From: Pedococcus dokdonensis
GTDB taxonomy: Bacteria > Actinomycetota > Actinomycetes > Actinomycetales > Dermatophilaceae
Length of the DNA: 64,000 nt
Direction: 5' to 3'
NCBI RefSeq assembly: GCF_900104525.1
Contig: NZ_LT629711.1
Location: 3,100,001-3,164,000, forward strand
The stretch's first letter is position 1; every line of letters begins with the position of its first letter. Below, piece by piece: positions 1 to 9,177 of the stretch. The notes under the pieces were generated by a model. That model was not told the origin of the DNA, made no database searches, and saw only the letters and a list, made by a program, of their open reading frames with translations. Position numbers and translations under genes: made by a program.

Positions 1-60
1 GTGGGTCTGTGGCGCTCGCGCCGCTCGGCGGCGATCGTCGCGGCGCCTAGCGTGGGCGTC

Positions 61-600
61 ATGACCGAGCAGCCCGACCCGATCAGCCCGGACACCAAGG
101 ACTGGACCTGGACGCTGCGGCGGCCCTGTCCCGACTGCGGGTTCGAGGCCGCTGCGGTCGCCGCCACCGACATCGCCGGCCTGACCCGCTCGTCGACCGC
201 TCCCTGGTCGACCGTGCTCCAGCGTCCTGACGCGACCCAGCGCCCGGCACCCGACGTCTGGTCCGCACTGGAGTACGCCTGCCACGTGCGCGATGTCTGC
301 CGGGTCTTCGACGGCCGGCTCGGGCTGATGCTCGAGCAGGACGCCCCCCGGTTCGCCAACTGGGACCAGGACGCGACGGCGGTGGCCGAGCGTTACGGCG
401 AGCAGGACCCAGCCGTCGTGGCGTCCGAGCTCGAGGACACGGCCGCTGGGGTCTCGGCCAGGTTCGAAGGCGTGCGCGACGACCAGTGGGCGCGCACCGG
501 TCTGCGCAGCGACGGGTCCGAGTTCACCGTGCTGACGCTGGGCCAGTACTTCCTGCACGACCTGGCCCACCACCTGGTGGACGTGCGCGCCGCGGGGTGA
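61..600 (+). CDS. DinB-fold protein (mycothiol-dependent-transferase-like)
   Basis: A 179-residue protein of the DinB/maleylpyruvate-isomerase-like four-helix-bundle type, whose members are often metal-dependent thiol transferases. H75 (in EYACHVRDVC) and H166/H170 (in YFLHDLAHH) fit the three-histidine metal site of the fold. A CPDCG motif lies near residue 23. I chose the ATG at 61 because the in-frame GTG at position 1 only adds an arginine/alanine-rich leader that does not look like the family. It is convergent with the LysE gene. The substrate cannot be read from the sequence. Confidence 0.75.
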   Translation: MTEQPDPISPDTKDWTWTLRRPCPDCGFEAAAVAATDIAGLTRSSTAPWSTVLQRPDATQRPAPDVWSALEYACHVRDVCRVFDGRLGLMLEQDAPRFANWDQDATAVAERYGEQDPAVVASELEDTAAGVSARFEGVRDDQWARTGLRSDGSEFTVLTLGQYFLHDLAHHLVDVRAAG

Positions 601-609
601 GCCTCGCCC

Positions 610-1248
610 CTACGCCTTCTGTGGGTGACCGGTGAGCGCGGCGGCGCCGCCCATCACCAGGAAGATGCTGCCCGAGACGTACTTCTGGCGCCGGATCGCG
701 CGCGGGTGCCGGGCCAGCCACGCGCCGATCGAGCCGGCGCTCAGGGCGTAGACACTGTCGAACAGCGCCCCGATCACGACGAAGATCGCGCCGAGCACCA
801 GGACCTGCGACCAGATCGGCCCGGCCTCACGGTGCAGGAACTGCGGGAAGAACGCCACGAAGAACACGGCCGTCTTCGGGTTGGAGATGCCGACGAGGAA
901 GGCGTCGCCGAAGGCGCGCCGCGAGTGCCTGACGGGCACGCGGTCGAGGGCGAAGTGCCCCTTGCTGCGGAACTCCTTGATGGCCAACCACACCAGGTAT
1001 GCCGCGCCCGCGTACTTCACGATCGCGAAGGCGAGCACCGACGAGCTGATCACCGCTGACAGCCCGAACGCGGTCGCCACCACCATCACCGCGGTCGCCG
1101 TCTCGATGCCGGCCATCGACGCGACGGCGAGGCGGCGGCTGCCCTGGCCGATGCCGCGCGAGATCAGGAAGAGCATGGCGGGACCGGGCAGCAGGATCAG
1201 CGCGGTCGCGGCGAGGGCGAACGACGCGAGGGTGGGTGCGGACGGCAT
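610..1248 (-). CDS. LysE/RhtB family amino-acid exporter
   Basis: A 212-residue inner-membrane protein with about six hydrophobic segments and the family hallmark PGPA near residue 21. LysE/RhtB proteins export amino acids or related small metabolites. Length is normal for the family and the ATG start is clear. It stands alone between the convergent DinB-like gene and the lipoprotein serine hydrolase, so the exported substrate cannot be inferred. Confidence 0.9.
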   Translation of the reverse strand: MPSAPTLASFALAATALILLPGPAMLFLISRGIGQGSRRLAVASMAGIETATAVMVVATAFGLSAVISSSVLAFAIVKYAGAAYLVWLAIKEFRSKGHFALDRVPVRHSRRAFGDAFLVGISNPKTAVFFVAFFPQFLHREAGPIWSQVLVLGAIFVVIGALFDSVYALSAGSIGAWLARHPRAIRRQKYVSGSIFLVMGGAAALTGHPQKA

Positions 1249-1305
1249 ACCGAAAAGGATCGCGCCCCGCGTCGTTCGCCAGCAACACGTTTCATGAAGT
1301 GGTCG

Positions 1306-2265
1306 TCAGACCGCGAGATGCCGCCGGGTGAGGACGGCGGCCTGCTCGACGAGCGCGATGCCCTGCTCCTTGCTGGTGGTCTTCTGGCTGAGGATCGCGA
1401 CCCGCAGGTCGAGGGAGCGGTCGGTGATCCGGCCGATGCTGTTGACGATCCAGAGCCCGCCGAGGGTCGACCGGGGCAGCCAGCCGTTCTTGAGGCAGAC
1501 CCGCTCGCCCGACCTGGCGGCGGCCCGCAGGCCCCACTTCTGCTCGGGGATGACGTCCTCCATGAGGTCGAGCAGGGTCTTGCCGGAACGCGCGTCGAGG
1601 GGCGAGGCCTTGCTGCCGGCCGAGCTGATCGCGTGGACGAACCGCAGCTGGTCGCGGGCCGTCGTCCGGGTCAGCCCCCAGCTGTAGTCGAAGCACTGGG
1701 TCGACCGCAGGCCGAACCGCCGGTTGGCGGCCGTCATCCCGGAGGCCAGGCCGACCTGTCGGAACAACGTCCACGCCGACTCGTGGTCGCTCTGGCGGAT
1801 CATCTTGTCGGCCACCGCGAGCTGGCTCGCCGACGGTCGCGCCCCGCGGTCCTGCAGCTGGAGCAACAAGGTGGCGAGGATGTCGGCCTTGGCGATGCTG
1901 GCCGTCTCGATCGTGGACTCCGCCCCCCACGCGAAGCTGCGGCCGGACCTGGTCTCCGCGACCGCGACACCCAGGTCGGCGCCATACCGGCGGGCCAGCG
2001 CCGACAGCTCGTCGCGCAGGGCATCGAGGGTGGGCGCACGGGTGGGCCGGCTCGGGGGCCCGGTGGTCGTGGTGGTGGTCGTGGTGGGGGCGGGTGGTGA
2101 CGCCGTCGTGGTGGCGCTGGGCGGTGTCGTGGTCGTCGTCGTGGTGGCCGCGGACCCCGCGGTCGTGGTGCCGGGCGATGCGGTGGTGCCTGCAGCTGGC
2201 TCGCCCGCGCAGGCGGCCGCCAGGGCGAGCGGTGCCACCGTCAGCACGTGCCGCCGCGTGAGCAT
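1306..2265 (-). CDS. Lipoprotein class A beta-lactamase-fold serine hydrolase
   Basis: 319 residues. The N-terminus has a twin-arginine pair (TRRHVL) and a lipobox ending at C19 (LAAAC), so it is probably a surface lipoprotein. Residues about 25-75 are an extreme Thr/Pro/Ala linker. The catalytic domain shows S123-I-A-K126 (SxxK), S159-D-H (in place of SDN) and K259-N-G (in place of KTG), followed by WLP. These substitutions match actinobacterial DD-peptidase-like members rather than true beta-lactamases, so a role in the cell wall is likelier than drug hydrolysis. It is divergent from serS with a 61-bp gap. Confidence 0.85.
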   Translation of the reverse strand: MLTRRHVLTVAPLALAAACAGEPAAGTTASPGTTTAGSAATTTTTTTPPSATTTASPPAPTTTTTTTTGPPSRPTRAPTLDALRDELSALARRYGADLGVAVAETRSGRSFAWGAESTIETASIAKADILATLLLQLQDRGARPSASQLAVADKMIRQSDHESAWTLFRQVGLASGMTAANRRFGLRSTQCFDYSWGLTRTTARDQLRFVHAISSAGSKASPLDARSGKTLLDLMEDVIPEQKWGLRAAARSGERVCLKNGWLPRSTLGGLWIVNSIGRITDRSLDLRVAILSQKTTSKEQGIALVEQAAVLTRRHLAV

Positions 2266-2326
2266 GGACGCATTGTGACCTGCGGCGGCGTCCGGGGGGT
2301 GGCAAAGCGCTCGGTAGGCTTGCCCG

Positions 2327-3589
2327 GTGATCGACATCAAGCTCCTGCGTGAGGACCCCGACCGCGTCCGCGCCAGCCAGCGCGCCCGTGGTGAGGACGA
2401 GGGGATCGTCGACGCGATCCTCGCTGCCGAGCAGACCCACCGCAGCTCCCTCACCGAGTTCGAGCAGCTGCGTGCGCAGCAGAAGTCGATGGGCAAGCAG
2501 GTCGCGCAGGCGCAGGGAGACGAGAAGCAGGCCCTCCTCGCCCAGACCAAGGACCTCGCCGCCCGGGTCAAGCAGCTGCAGGCCGACGCCGACGCCGCGC
2601 AGGCCTCGCTCGGCACGCTGATCCGCCAGATCGGCAACATCGTCGAGGACGGCGTCCCGGTCGGTGGCGAGGACGACTACACCGTGCTCGAGACCGTCGG
2701 CACCCCGCCGGAGTTCGACTTCGAGCCCCGCGACCACCTCGCGCTGGGCGAGACGCTGGCCGCGATCGACATGGAGCGCGGCGCGAAGGTCGGCGGCTCG
2801 CGGTTCTACTTCCTCACCGGCGTCGGCGCCCGGCTCGAGCTGGCGCTCCTCAACATGGGCATCGCGCAGGCCGTCGAGCACGGGTTCACCCCGATGATCA
2901 CGCCGACCTTGGTCAAGACCGACGTGATGGCCGGGGCCGGCTTCATCGACAAGCACGCCGACGAGGTCTACCGCCTCGAGGCCGACGACCTGTTCCTCAC
3001 CGGCACCTCCGAGGTCGCGCTCGCCGGCTACCACGCCGACGAGATCCTCGACCTCTCGGACGGCCCGAAGCGGTATGCCGGGTGGTCGGCCTGCTACCGC
3101 CGCGAGGCCGGGTCGCACGGCAAGGACACCCGCGGGATCATCCGCGTGCACCAGTTCCACAAGGTCGAGATGTTCACCTACTGCCGGGTCGAGGACGCCG
3201 CCGCGGAGCACCAGCGGCTGCTCGGCTGGGAGAAGGAGATGCTCGCCAAGATCGAGGTGCCCTACCGGGTCATCGACACTGCGGCCGGCGACCTCGGTGG
3301 CCCGGCGGCCCGCAAGTTCGACTGCGAGGCGTGGGTCCCGACCCAGGGCCGCTACCGCGAGCTGACCTCCACCTCGAACTGCACGACCTACCAGGCCCGC
3401 CGCCTCAACACGCGCGAGCGTGACCCGAACGGTCAGGGCACCCGCGCCGTGGCCACCCTCAACGGCACGCTGGCGACGACGCGCTGGATGGTCGCGATCC
3501 TCGAGAACCACCAGCAGGCCGACGGATCCGTGGTCGTCCCGAAGGCGCTGCAGCCGTTCCTCGGGCTGGACGTCCTCAAGCCCGTCTGA
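2327..3589 (+). CDS. serS: Seryl-tRNA synthetase
   Basis: A 420-residue class II synthetase that charges tRNA-Ser in the cytoplasm. Residues about 30-100 form the expected antiparallel coiled-coil arm for the tRNA long variable arm ([10 protein letters not shown] and neighbours). The catalytic domain contains motif 2 ([16 protein letters not shown]) and a motif 3 arginine in [15 protein letters not shown]. The start is GTG at 2327, directly giving the canonical [11 protein letters not shown]. The gene ends just before a long perfect hairpin. Confidence 0.97.
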   Translation: MIDIKLLREDPDRVRASQRARGEDEGIVDAILAAEQTHRSSLTEFEQLRAQQKSMGKQVAQAQGDEKQALLAQTKDLAARVKQLQADADAAQASLGTLIRQIGNIVEDGVPVGGEDDYTVLETVGTPPEFDFEPRDHLALGETLAAIDMERGAKVGGSRFYFLTGVGARLELALLNMGIAQAVEHGFTPMITPTLVKTDVMAGAGFIDKHADEVYRLEADDLFLTGTSEVALAGYHADEILDLSDGPKRYAGWSACYRREAGSHGKDTRGIIRVHQFHKVEMFTYCRVEDAAAEHQRLLGWEKEMLAKIEVPYRVIDTAAGDLGGPAARKFDCEAWVPTQGRYRELTSTSNCTTYQARRLNTRERDPNGQGTRAVATLNGTLATTRWMVAILENHQQADGSVVVPKALQPFLGLDVLKPV

Positions 3590-3612
3590 CCCGTCGCGGG
3601 TGGCCCGTCCCT

Positions 3613-3684
3613 CGCAAAACGGCAGTTGCGTCCACTCCCGCCCAGCAATTGCCGGGCGGGAGTGGACGCAACTGCCGTTTTGCG
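3613..3684. terminator. 31-bp perfect hairpin after serS
   Basis: Arms at 3613-3643 and 3654-3684 are perfect inverted repeats of 31 bp starting CGCAAAACGGCAGTTGCG. The 10-base loop itself contains the palindrome GCAATTGC. There is no T-tract, so if it terminates transcription it does so by stem stability. It lies 24 bp after serS and 24 bp before the next start codon. Such perfection suggests a REP-like or mobile palindrome as much as a plain terminator. Confidence 0.7.
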
Positions 3685-3707
3685 CCGCCGCGGGTAGCGT
3701 CGGCGGC

Positions 3708-4919
3708 ATGAGCGATCGCCAGCTGCCGAAGTGGTCCGAGCTCAAACCGCTGTTGCGACCCAAGCCGGTCGAGCTCAACGCGCGCAAGCGCCGGCTCGCC
3801 TCGGCGCTGACGATCGCCGACCTGCGTGAGGTGGCGAGGCGGCGCACCCCGCGATCGGTCTTCGACTACACCGACGGGGCGGCTGAGGCCGAGCTGAGCC
3901 TCGGCCGCGCCCGCGCGACCTTTCGCGACCTGACCTTCCAGCCGTCGGTGCTGCGGGACGTGGGCGACATCGACACCACGACCACGGTCCTGGGCCAGCC
4001 CTCGGCCCAGCCGTTCGGCTTCGGGCCGACCGGCTTCACCCGGATGATGCAGCACGAGGGTGAGCGCGCCGTGGTCCGCGTGGCCGAGCGGGTCGGCATC
4101 CCCTACGGTCTCTCGACGCTCGGCACCACCGACGTCGAGGGCGTGGCCGAGGCCTCCCCCGGCGCGCGGAAGTGGTTCCAGCTCTACGTCTGGCGCGACC
4201 ACGGCCCGGCCGAGGAGCTGATGGCGCGGGCCAAGGCAGCCGGCTTCGAGGCGCTCATCCTCACGGTCGACGTCCCGGTGGCCGGGGTGCGGCTGCGCGA
4301 CGTGCGCAACGGGTTCAACATCCCACCCGCCCTCTCGGCGAAGACCGTGCTCGACGGCGCCATGCACCCGAACTGGTGGGTCAACTTCCTCACCACCGAA
4401 CCGTTGCGGTTCGCCAGCCTCGACCGCTGGGACGGCACCGTCGCCGAGATGATGAACGCACTGTTCGACCCGACCATGACGCTCGAGGACCTCGACTGGG
4501 TGCGCTCGACGTGGGATGGCCCGTTGGTCGTCAAGGGCATCCAGACCGTCGACGACGCACGTCGGATGTTCGACGCCGGCGCCGACGCGATCGTGCTGTC
4601 GAACCACGGGGGACGCCAGCTCGACAAGGCGCCGGTGCCGGTGCGGTTGCTCCCGGAGGTGCGTGAGGCGCTGGGCGACGAGCCCGAGGTGATGGTCGAC
4701 ACCGGTGTGATGTCCGGGTCGGACGTCGTGGCTGCGATGGCGCTCGGGGCCAGCTCGGTGCTGGTCGGCCGCGCCTACCTCTACGGGCTGATGGCCGGTG
4801 GCGAGGCAGGCGTCGAGCGGGCCGCCCAGATCCTCAGCACCGAGGTGCGCCGCACCATGGCCCTGCTCGGTGCCCGCCGCATCGCGGACCTCGGCCCGCA
4901 GCACGTCCGGCTTCCCTAG
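3708..4919 (+). CDS. FMN-dependent alpha-hydroxy-acid oxidase/dehydrogenase
   Basis: 403 residues of the lactate dehydrogenase (LldD)/glycolate oxidase TIM-barrel family, which oxidises 2-hydroxy acids such as L-lactate to 2-oxo acids with FMN. The hallmark SNHGGRQLD carries catalytic H300. FMN-binding stretches include FGFGPTGFTRMM and the C-terminal MVDTGVMSG and GASSVLVGRAYLYG. Length fits the L-lactate or mycofactocin-associated branch, but no mycofactocin genes are adjacent. The start is the ATG just after the hairpin; substrate is uncertain. Confidence 0.88.
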   Translation: MSDRQLPKWSELKPLLRPKPVELNARKRRLASALTIADLREVARRRTPRSVFDYTDGAAEAELSLGRARATFRDLTFQPSVLRDVGDIDTTTTVLGQPSAQPFGFGPTGFTRMMQHEGERAVVRVAERVGIPYGLSTLGTTDVEGVAEASPGARKWFQLYVWRDHGPAEELMARAKAAGFEALILTVDVPVAGVRLRDVRNGFNIPPALSAKTVLDGAMHPNWWVNFLTTEPLRFASLDRWDGTVAEMMNALFDPTMTLEDLDWVRSTWDGPLVVKGIQTVDDARRMFDAGADAIVLSNHGGRQLDKAPVPVRLLPEVREALGDEPEVMVDTGVMSGSDVVAAMALGASSVLVGRAYLYGLMAGGEAGVERAAQILSTEVRRTMALLGARRIADLGPQHVRLP

Positions 4920-4948
4920 GCTGGTCCCATGCAACCCAGCCTGGCCGC

Positions 4949-5746
4949 ATGACCGGCGCCCGCCACCTCGTCGCTCTCGACGTCGACGGCACCACCATCA
5001 ACCATGCCGGCGAGCTGTCACCGGCGGTCCGTGACGCCGTCCACGCCGTCGTGGCCGCCGGCCACCACGTCATCATCGCGACCGGTCGCTCGATCGTCGC
5101 GACGACCAGCATCGTGGCCGAGCTGGGCATCGAGACCGGGTATGCCGTGTGCTCCAACGGGGCGGTCACGATCGAGCTGGACCCGGGCGAGGGCGACGGC
5201 TTCCGGATCATCGAGGCGGTCACCTTCGACCCAGCGCCGGCGCTCAACCTGCTGCGTGAGGAGTGGCCGGACGCGGTGGTCGCGGTGGAGGAGCTCGGCG
5301 TCGGCTTCAAGCTCAGCGCGCCGTTCCCTGACGGTGAGCTCCAGGGCGAGCTGCGGGTGGTGCCGTGGGAGGAGCTGGTCGCCGACCCGGTGACCCGCGT
5401 GACCTTCCGTGCGCCAGGTGGCACGGCCGAGGACTTCCTCGCGCTCACCGAGCGGATCGGGCTGCACGGCGTCAACTACGCGGTCGGCTTCTCGGCCTGG
5501 CTCGACCTCAACCCCGAGGGTGTCTCGAAGGGCTCGGCCCTCGAGATCCTGCGGCGTCGGCTCGGGGTGGAGCCGCAGTTCACCCTGGCCGTGGGTGACC
5601 AGCGCAACGACGTCGAGATGCTGCACTGGGCGGCCCGCGGGGTCGCGATGGGCAACGCGCCCGACTCGGTCAAGGAGATCGCCGACGAGGTGACGCTCAC
5701 CGTCGACGAGGACGGCCTGGTGCCGGTGCTCCGCTCGTTGCTGTGA
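4949..5746 (+). CDS. Cof-type HAD-IIB family hydrolase
   Basis: 265 residues. HAD motif I is DVDGT at 11-15, motif II is the S/T in IIATGRS, and the last motif is GDQRNDVEML, typical of Cof/YidA sugar-phosphate phosphatases with a C2B cap. It probably dephosphorylates sugar phosphates or flavin nucleotides. Its final 50 bases overlap, tail to tail, the end of the FAD-monooxygenase gene on the other strand. It follows the hydroxy-acid oxidase after 29 bp and may be co-transcribed with it. Confidence 0.9.
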   Translation: MTGARHLVALDVDGTTINHAGELSPAVRDAVHAVVAAGHHVIIATGRSIVATTSIVAELGIETGYAVCSNGAVTIELDPGEGDGFRIIEAVTFDPAPALNLLREEWPDAVVAVEELGVGFKLSAPFPDGELQGELRVVPWEELVADPVTRVTFRAPGGTAEDFLALTERIGLHGVNYAVGFSAWLDLNPEGVSKGSALEILRRRLGVEPQFTLAVGDQRNDVEMLHWAARGVAMGNAPDSVKEIADEVTLTVDEDGLVPVLRSLL

Positions 5747-6938
5747 CCGCCCGACCCTCAGGCGTCGCGCTGACCCGGTAGCCGGTGATCCAGTCCTGCG
5801 CCCGGTCGGTCACCAGGTACCGGAACACCACCCGCAGCATCGCCTCCATCGGCACCCGACCGACCCGTCCGGGGAGCTTCGAGCTGCTCGACCGCGCCCC
5901 GACCGCGACGACCTTCTCGACCCGGGCCCGGCGGGCCTCGACGAAGGCGTCGAACGCCGGTGTGACCTCGCCGACCGACGCGAGGCTCCCGGCGAGGACG
6001 ACGGCGTCCTCGAGCGCCAGCGAGACGCCTTGTCCCGAGCTGGGTGACGGGGCGTGCGCCGCGTCGCCGACCACGAGCAGCCGGCCGCGGTGCCAGCTCG
6101 AGACGTGACCGAGGTCGTAGGTGTTGTCGCCGGCCAGCTCCAGCTCGCCGGTCTCGATGAGCTCACCGGCCGGACCGGTGTCGTCGGCGACGAGGGCGGC
6201 CAGCCGCGCCCGCCACTCGGCCAGTGATGTGGCGGCCCGTCGCTCCCGGCTGATCTCGGGCTCCGGGACGTTGACGAACCAGACCACGTCGTCCGCGGGG
6301 GTGCGGTGCAGCCCGACGAAGGCGTGCCGACCGAAGACGAAGCGCCAACCGTCTGCGGGCAGCTCGCGGGCCAGCGGGGTGGCCCGGGTGAATCCGCCGA
6401 AGTTCGTGAGGCCGACGTAGCGCGCCGCCGGGGCATCGGGGTCGATCGCAGAACGCACGAGCGAGCGCACGCCGGACGCCCCCACGAGGAGGTCGCCCTC
6501 GACGGTGCCGCCGTCGTCGAGGACGGCGACCGCCCGCGACCCCTCGGTGGCGACCGAGCTGACCTTGGCGGCATACCGGACCTCGATGCCGCGGCGGGCG
6601 GCCTCGTCCATGAGGGCCCGGCTGAGGTGGGGGCGCTTCATCGTCAGTGCCGGGGTGCCGTCGGCCAGCGGCGTCCCGAGCGTGACCGAGCCGAGCCGGC
6701 GGCCGGTGGCGCCGAGCATCGTGCTGCGGCGCGACGGGAAGCCGAGGTCGCGCACCAGGTCGAGGCAGCCGATCACGGACAGCGCGTCGAGGCCGTTGGG
6801 GGCGATGGTCAGGTAGGAGCCTGCCTCGGTGGCGGTGCGGTGGCGGGCCTCGAGGACCACCGCCTCGATGCCGACCTGCTGGAGGGCCATGGCTGTGGCC
6901 GGTCCGGCGACTCCGCCTCCGACGACGACTGCCTTCAC
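5697..6938 (-). CDS. FAD-dependent monooxygenase (PHBH/UbiH-like)
   Basis: 413 residues. The N-terminal Rossmann motif GGGVAG (7-12) binds FAD and GDAAHAPSPSSGQG (from 291) is the second FAD/ribityl motif of class A flavoprotein hydroxylases. I chose GTG at 6938 because it is preceded by GAAAGG at 8 bases and begins VKAVVVGGG. It is divergent from a MarR gene across a 71-bp region with repeated TTCGAA half-sites, so it is very likely the MarR target, perhaps acting on an aromatic compound or drug. The C-terminus runs 50 bases into the neighbouring Cof gene. Confidence 0.88.
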   Translation of the reverse strand: MKAVVVGGGVAGPATAMALQQVGIEAVVLEARHRTATEAGSYLTIAPNGLDALSVIGCLDLVRDLGFPSRRSTMLGATGRRLGSVTLGTPLADGTPALTMKRPHLSRALMDEAARRGIEVRYAAKVSSVATEGSRAVAVLDDGGTVEGDLLVGASGVRSLVRSAIDPDAPAARYVGLTNFGGFTRATPLARELPADGWRFVFGRHAFVGLHRTPADDVVWFVNVPEPEISRERRAATSLAEWRARLAALVADDTGPAGELIETGELELAGDNTYDLGHVSSWHRGRLLVVGDAAHAPSPSSGQGVSLALEDAVVLAGSLASVGEVTPAFDAFVEARRARVEKVVAVGARSSSSKLPGRVGRVPMEAMLRVVFRYLVTDRAQDWITGYRVSATPEGRAVTATSGAPAPGRPRRR

Positions 6939-6969
6939 GGTGATAGCCTTTCTTACGACAATCGGATAG

Positions 6970-6997
6970 TTCGAAATTCGAAACGTTGATTTTCGAA
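6970..6997. promoter_or_regulatory. Putative MarR operator, three TTCGAA sites
   Basis: TTCGAAATTCGAA (6970-6982) is an odd-centred perfect palindrome, and a third TTCGAA is at 6992-6997. They lie in the AT-rich divergent promoter between the monooxygenase and MarR genes. A MarR dimer bound here would cover both promoters. Inferred from position and symmetry. Confidence 0.6.
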
Positions 6998-7009
6998 AGG
7001 ATGACACGC

Positions 7010-7480
7010 GTGGCACGGACCCGTCAAGCGGCCATCGAGCGAGCCGGTCGAGCGATGCAGCGCTACCAGCGCAGCGTCCAGTCGTTCGACGACGCCGTCG
7101 GGCGCGCCCTCGGGTTGGGCCCAGCCGACATGCGCTGCCTCGACGTCCTCAGCGAAAGACCGTGCAGCGCAGGCGAGCTCAGCGCAGCCACAGGCCTGCG
7201 ACCGGCGGCGACGACTGCACTGATCGACCGGCTCGTCGACAAGGGCTTCGTGGAGCGGCGTCCCAGCGAGGCCGACCGCCGCAAGGTGCTCGTGGCCCTC
7301 ACCGACGACGGGGCGCGCAAGACCTGGGCGGCCTATGGTCCGCTGGTGAGCGAGGGGCAGCAGGGCTTCGCATCCACCACCATCGCCGAGCTGGAGCGGC
7401 TGAGCGACCTCGTCGACGGCATGACCGAGCTGACCGACCGGCACCGCGCCAGGATCGAGCGCGACGCGAGCCCGGACTGA
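7010..7480 (+). CDS. MarR family transcriptional regulator
   Basis: 156 residues with a winged-helix core (CSAGELSAATGLRPAATTALIDRLVDKGFVERR in outline at about 45-80) followed by the DRRKVLVALTDDG wing typical of MarR. Start GTG at 7010 is preferred because GAAAGGA lies nine bases upstream; the ATG at 7001 overlaps that ribosome site. It probably represses itself and the divergent FAD monooxygenase. The ligand is unknown. Confidence 0.85.
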   Translation: MARTRQAAIERAGRAMQRYQRSVQSFDDAVGRALGLGPADMRCLDVLSERPCSAGELSAATGLRPAATTALIDRLVDKGFVERRPSEADRRKVLVALTDDGARKTWAAYGPLVSEGQQGFASTTIAELERLSDLVDGMTELTDRHRARIERDASPD

Positions 7481-7484
7481 CCCG

Positions 7485-8093
7485 TCAGCGGGACTGGAGC
7501 GCGTCCAGTGCCACCGCCATGCCGAGGCCGACCCGCCAGTCGAGCTGCCAGCCGTTGCTGGCCTGCGGCATGTGGATGTCGTAGCGGTCCCGCAGGCTGC
7601 GCTTGCGCTCCGACGTGAGCACCACGCTGCCGTCCGGGGCGGTGAAGTCGAAGTGGAACAGGAATGGCAGCGGGATGTCGCCGACGACCGGGATGAAGTC
7701 CCAGACGCGCCGCAGGATCGCGATGTTCTGGTTGCGCTCGGTCCCGAACGCCTCGAGGCCGTCAGGCGTGCCGAGGTGCCACGACGACCGCAGCAGCGAC
7801 TTCCCGAAGTCCTTGCGGAACCAGCCGATCGGCGCCCCCGAGGCGTCGAACACGTCATACGTGGCGCCGAGGTCCATCCGCGTGCGTGCCTTGAACGAGA
7901 AGACCGGCTGAGTGCGGGCCTCGTCGGCGTAGAAGGTCACCTGCTCCTTGAGCGCCATCCGCTTCTGCTGGGCGACCGCGATGACCGGGCCCTCGACGCC
8001 CGCCGCGTCGACCGCGCGGATCTCGTAGCGGTTGACCATCATGGTGATCTTCTGGCGCAGCGAGTAGCGCTCGGTCACGGCAGGTTGGCTCAT
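7485..8093 (-). CDS. LURP-one-related/scramblase-like protein
   Basis: 202 residues resembling the LOR/phospholipid-scramblase beta-barrel family: an early RYSLRQKITMMVNRYEI segment, a central ARTRMDLGATYDVFDASG repeat-like strand pattern and FGKSLLRSSWHL. A hydrophobic stretch occurs at the C-terminus (GLGMAVALDAL). Family function in bacteria is not established. It is convergent with MarR and divergent from the DUF2332 gene. Confidence 0.65.
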   Translation of the reverse strand: MSQPAVTERYSLRQKITMMVNRYEIRAVDAAGVEGPVIAVAQQKRMALKEQVTFYADEARTQPVFSFKARTRMDLGATYDVFDASGAPIGWFRKDFGKSLLRSSWHLGTPDGLEAFGTERNQNIAILRRVWDFIPVVGDIPLPFLFHFDFTAPDGSVVLTSERKRSLRDRYDIHMPQASNGWQLDWRVGLGMAVALDALQSR

Positions 8094-8129
8094 GGGGCCA
8101 GTCTGCCGGAACTCGCTAGTCTCGCCGGC

Positions 8130-9131
8130 ATGGGGGAGCCGCGCGCTGACCGTCGCAGGATGGTCGAGGAGGAGTACCTCGCCTTCGCGAACGGTCAGGC
8201 GGCTGGCGTCTCGCCGACCTACGAGGCGCTCGCGCGGGCCGTGCCCACCGACGACCGGGTATGCGGTCTGCTCGCCGACCTTCCCGGCGGCAAGCAGCAG
8301 CCCAACCTGCTGTTCGGGGTCACCCGCCTGCTGGGTGGACCGGTGACCGACCCCGCGGCCTTCCTCGGGTGGGTGGTCGAGCACTGGACGGAGGTCCGCC
8401 CCGAGCTGCTGGCGCGCAGCACGCAGACCAACGAGGCCGGGCGCTGCGCGACCCTGCTTCCCGTCCTCACCGGGCTGCCCGGCCCGCTGGCGCTGCTCGA
8501 GGTCGGCGCCTCCGCGGGCCTGTGCCTCTACCCCGATCGCTACCGGTACCAGTACGGCGACGGGGTGCTGGGCGATGGCGACGGTCCGGTGCTCGACTGC
8601 GCCTGGGGTCGGCCCGAACCGCCCCCGACCCGGCGCCCCGAGGTGGTCTGGCGGGCCGGCCTCGACCTGCACCCGCTCGACGTGACCGAGCCCGCCGACC
8701 TGCACTGGCTGGAGTGCCTGGTCTGGCCCGAGCAGGACGCCCGGCGCGAACGGCTCCGTCGCGCGGCCTCGGTCGCCGCCGCGGAGCCACCCGTGCTCGT
8801 GACCGGCGACCTGGTCGACGACCTCGCCGAGCTGGCTGCCCGCGCGCCGTCGGACGCCACCCTCGTGGTGTTCCACACCGCGGTGCTCGGCTACGTCGAC
8901 CAGGCCACCCGGCGCCGCTTCGCCGACCTGGTGCAGACCCTGCCGGGGCACTGGATCGCCAACGAGCACCCCAGCCTGCTCGACGGCGTGCTGCCGCCCG
9001 GCGCGCTGCCGCCCGGCGCGCTGGGCCGGCTCGCGCCCCGGCCCCGCGCGGACGGTCCGGAGGCGTTCGTCACCGCACTGGACGGCATACCCGTGGGCTG
9101 GGCCGGACCACACGGCCAGTTCTGCGAGTGA
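8130..9131 (+). CDS. DUF2332 family protein
   Basis: 333 residues with the actinobacterial DUF2332 pattern: an N-terminal YLAFANGQAAGVSPTYEALAR segment, LLEVGASAGLCLYPDRYRY resembling an S-adenosylmethionine-binding glycine loop, and VVFHTAVLGYV. The GASAG loop suggests a methyltransferase-like fold, but no activity is known to me. ATG 8130 is used; ATG 8160 is a possible shorter start. A duplicated PPGALPPGAL occurs near residue 290. Confidence 0.75.
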   Translation: MGEPRADRRRMVEEEYLAFANGQAAGVSPTYEALARAVPTDDRVCGLLADLPGGKQQPNLLFGVTRLLGGPVTDPAAFLGWVVEHWTEVRPELLARSTQTNEAGRCATLLPVLTGLPGPLALLEVGASAGLCLYPDRYRYQYGDGVLGDGDGPVLDCAWGRPEPPPTRRPEVVWRAGLDLHPLDVTEPADLHWLECLVWPEQDARRERLRRAASVAAAEPPVLVTGDLVDDLAELAARAPSDATLVVFHTAVLGYVDQATRRRFADLVQTLPGHWIANEHPSLLDGVLPPGALPPGALGRLAPRPRADGPEAFVTALDGIPVGWAGPHGQFCE

Positions 9132-9177
9132 CGGGTCGGTGACCCGTGCGCGTCGCGGCTGACAGACTGAGGCCGCC

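Noticed and set aside
1292-3847. 851-codon open frame on the minus strand across serS
   Set aside because: It is antisense to serS, whose protein is unmistakable. High GC keeps the opposite strand open; composition (Leu/Val/Asp/Gly/Arg) is typical of such a shadow.
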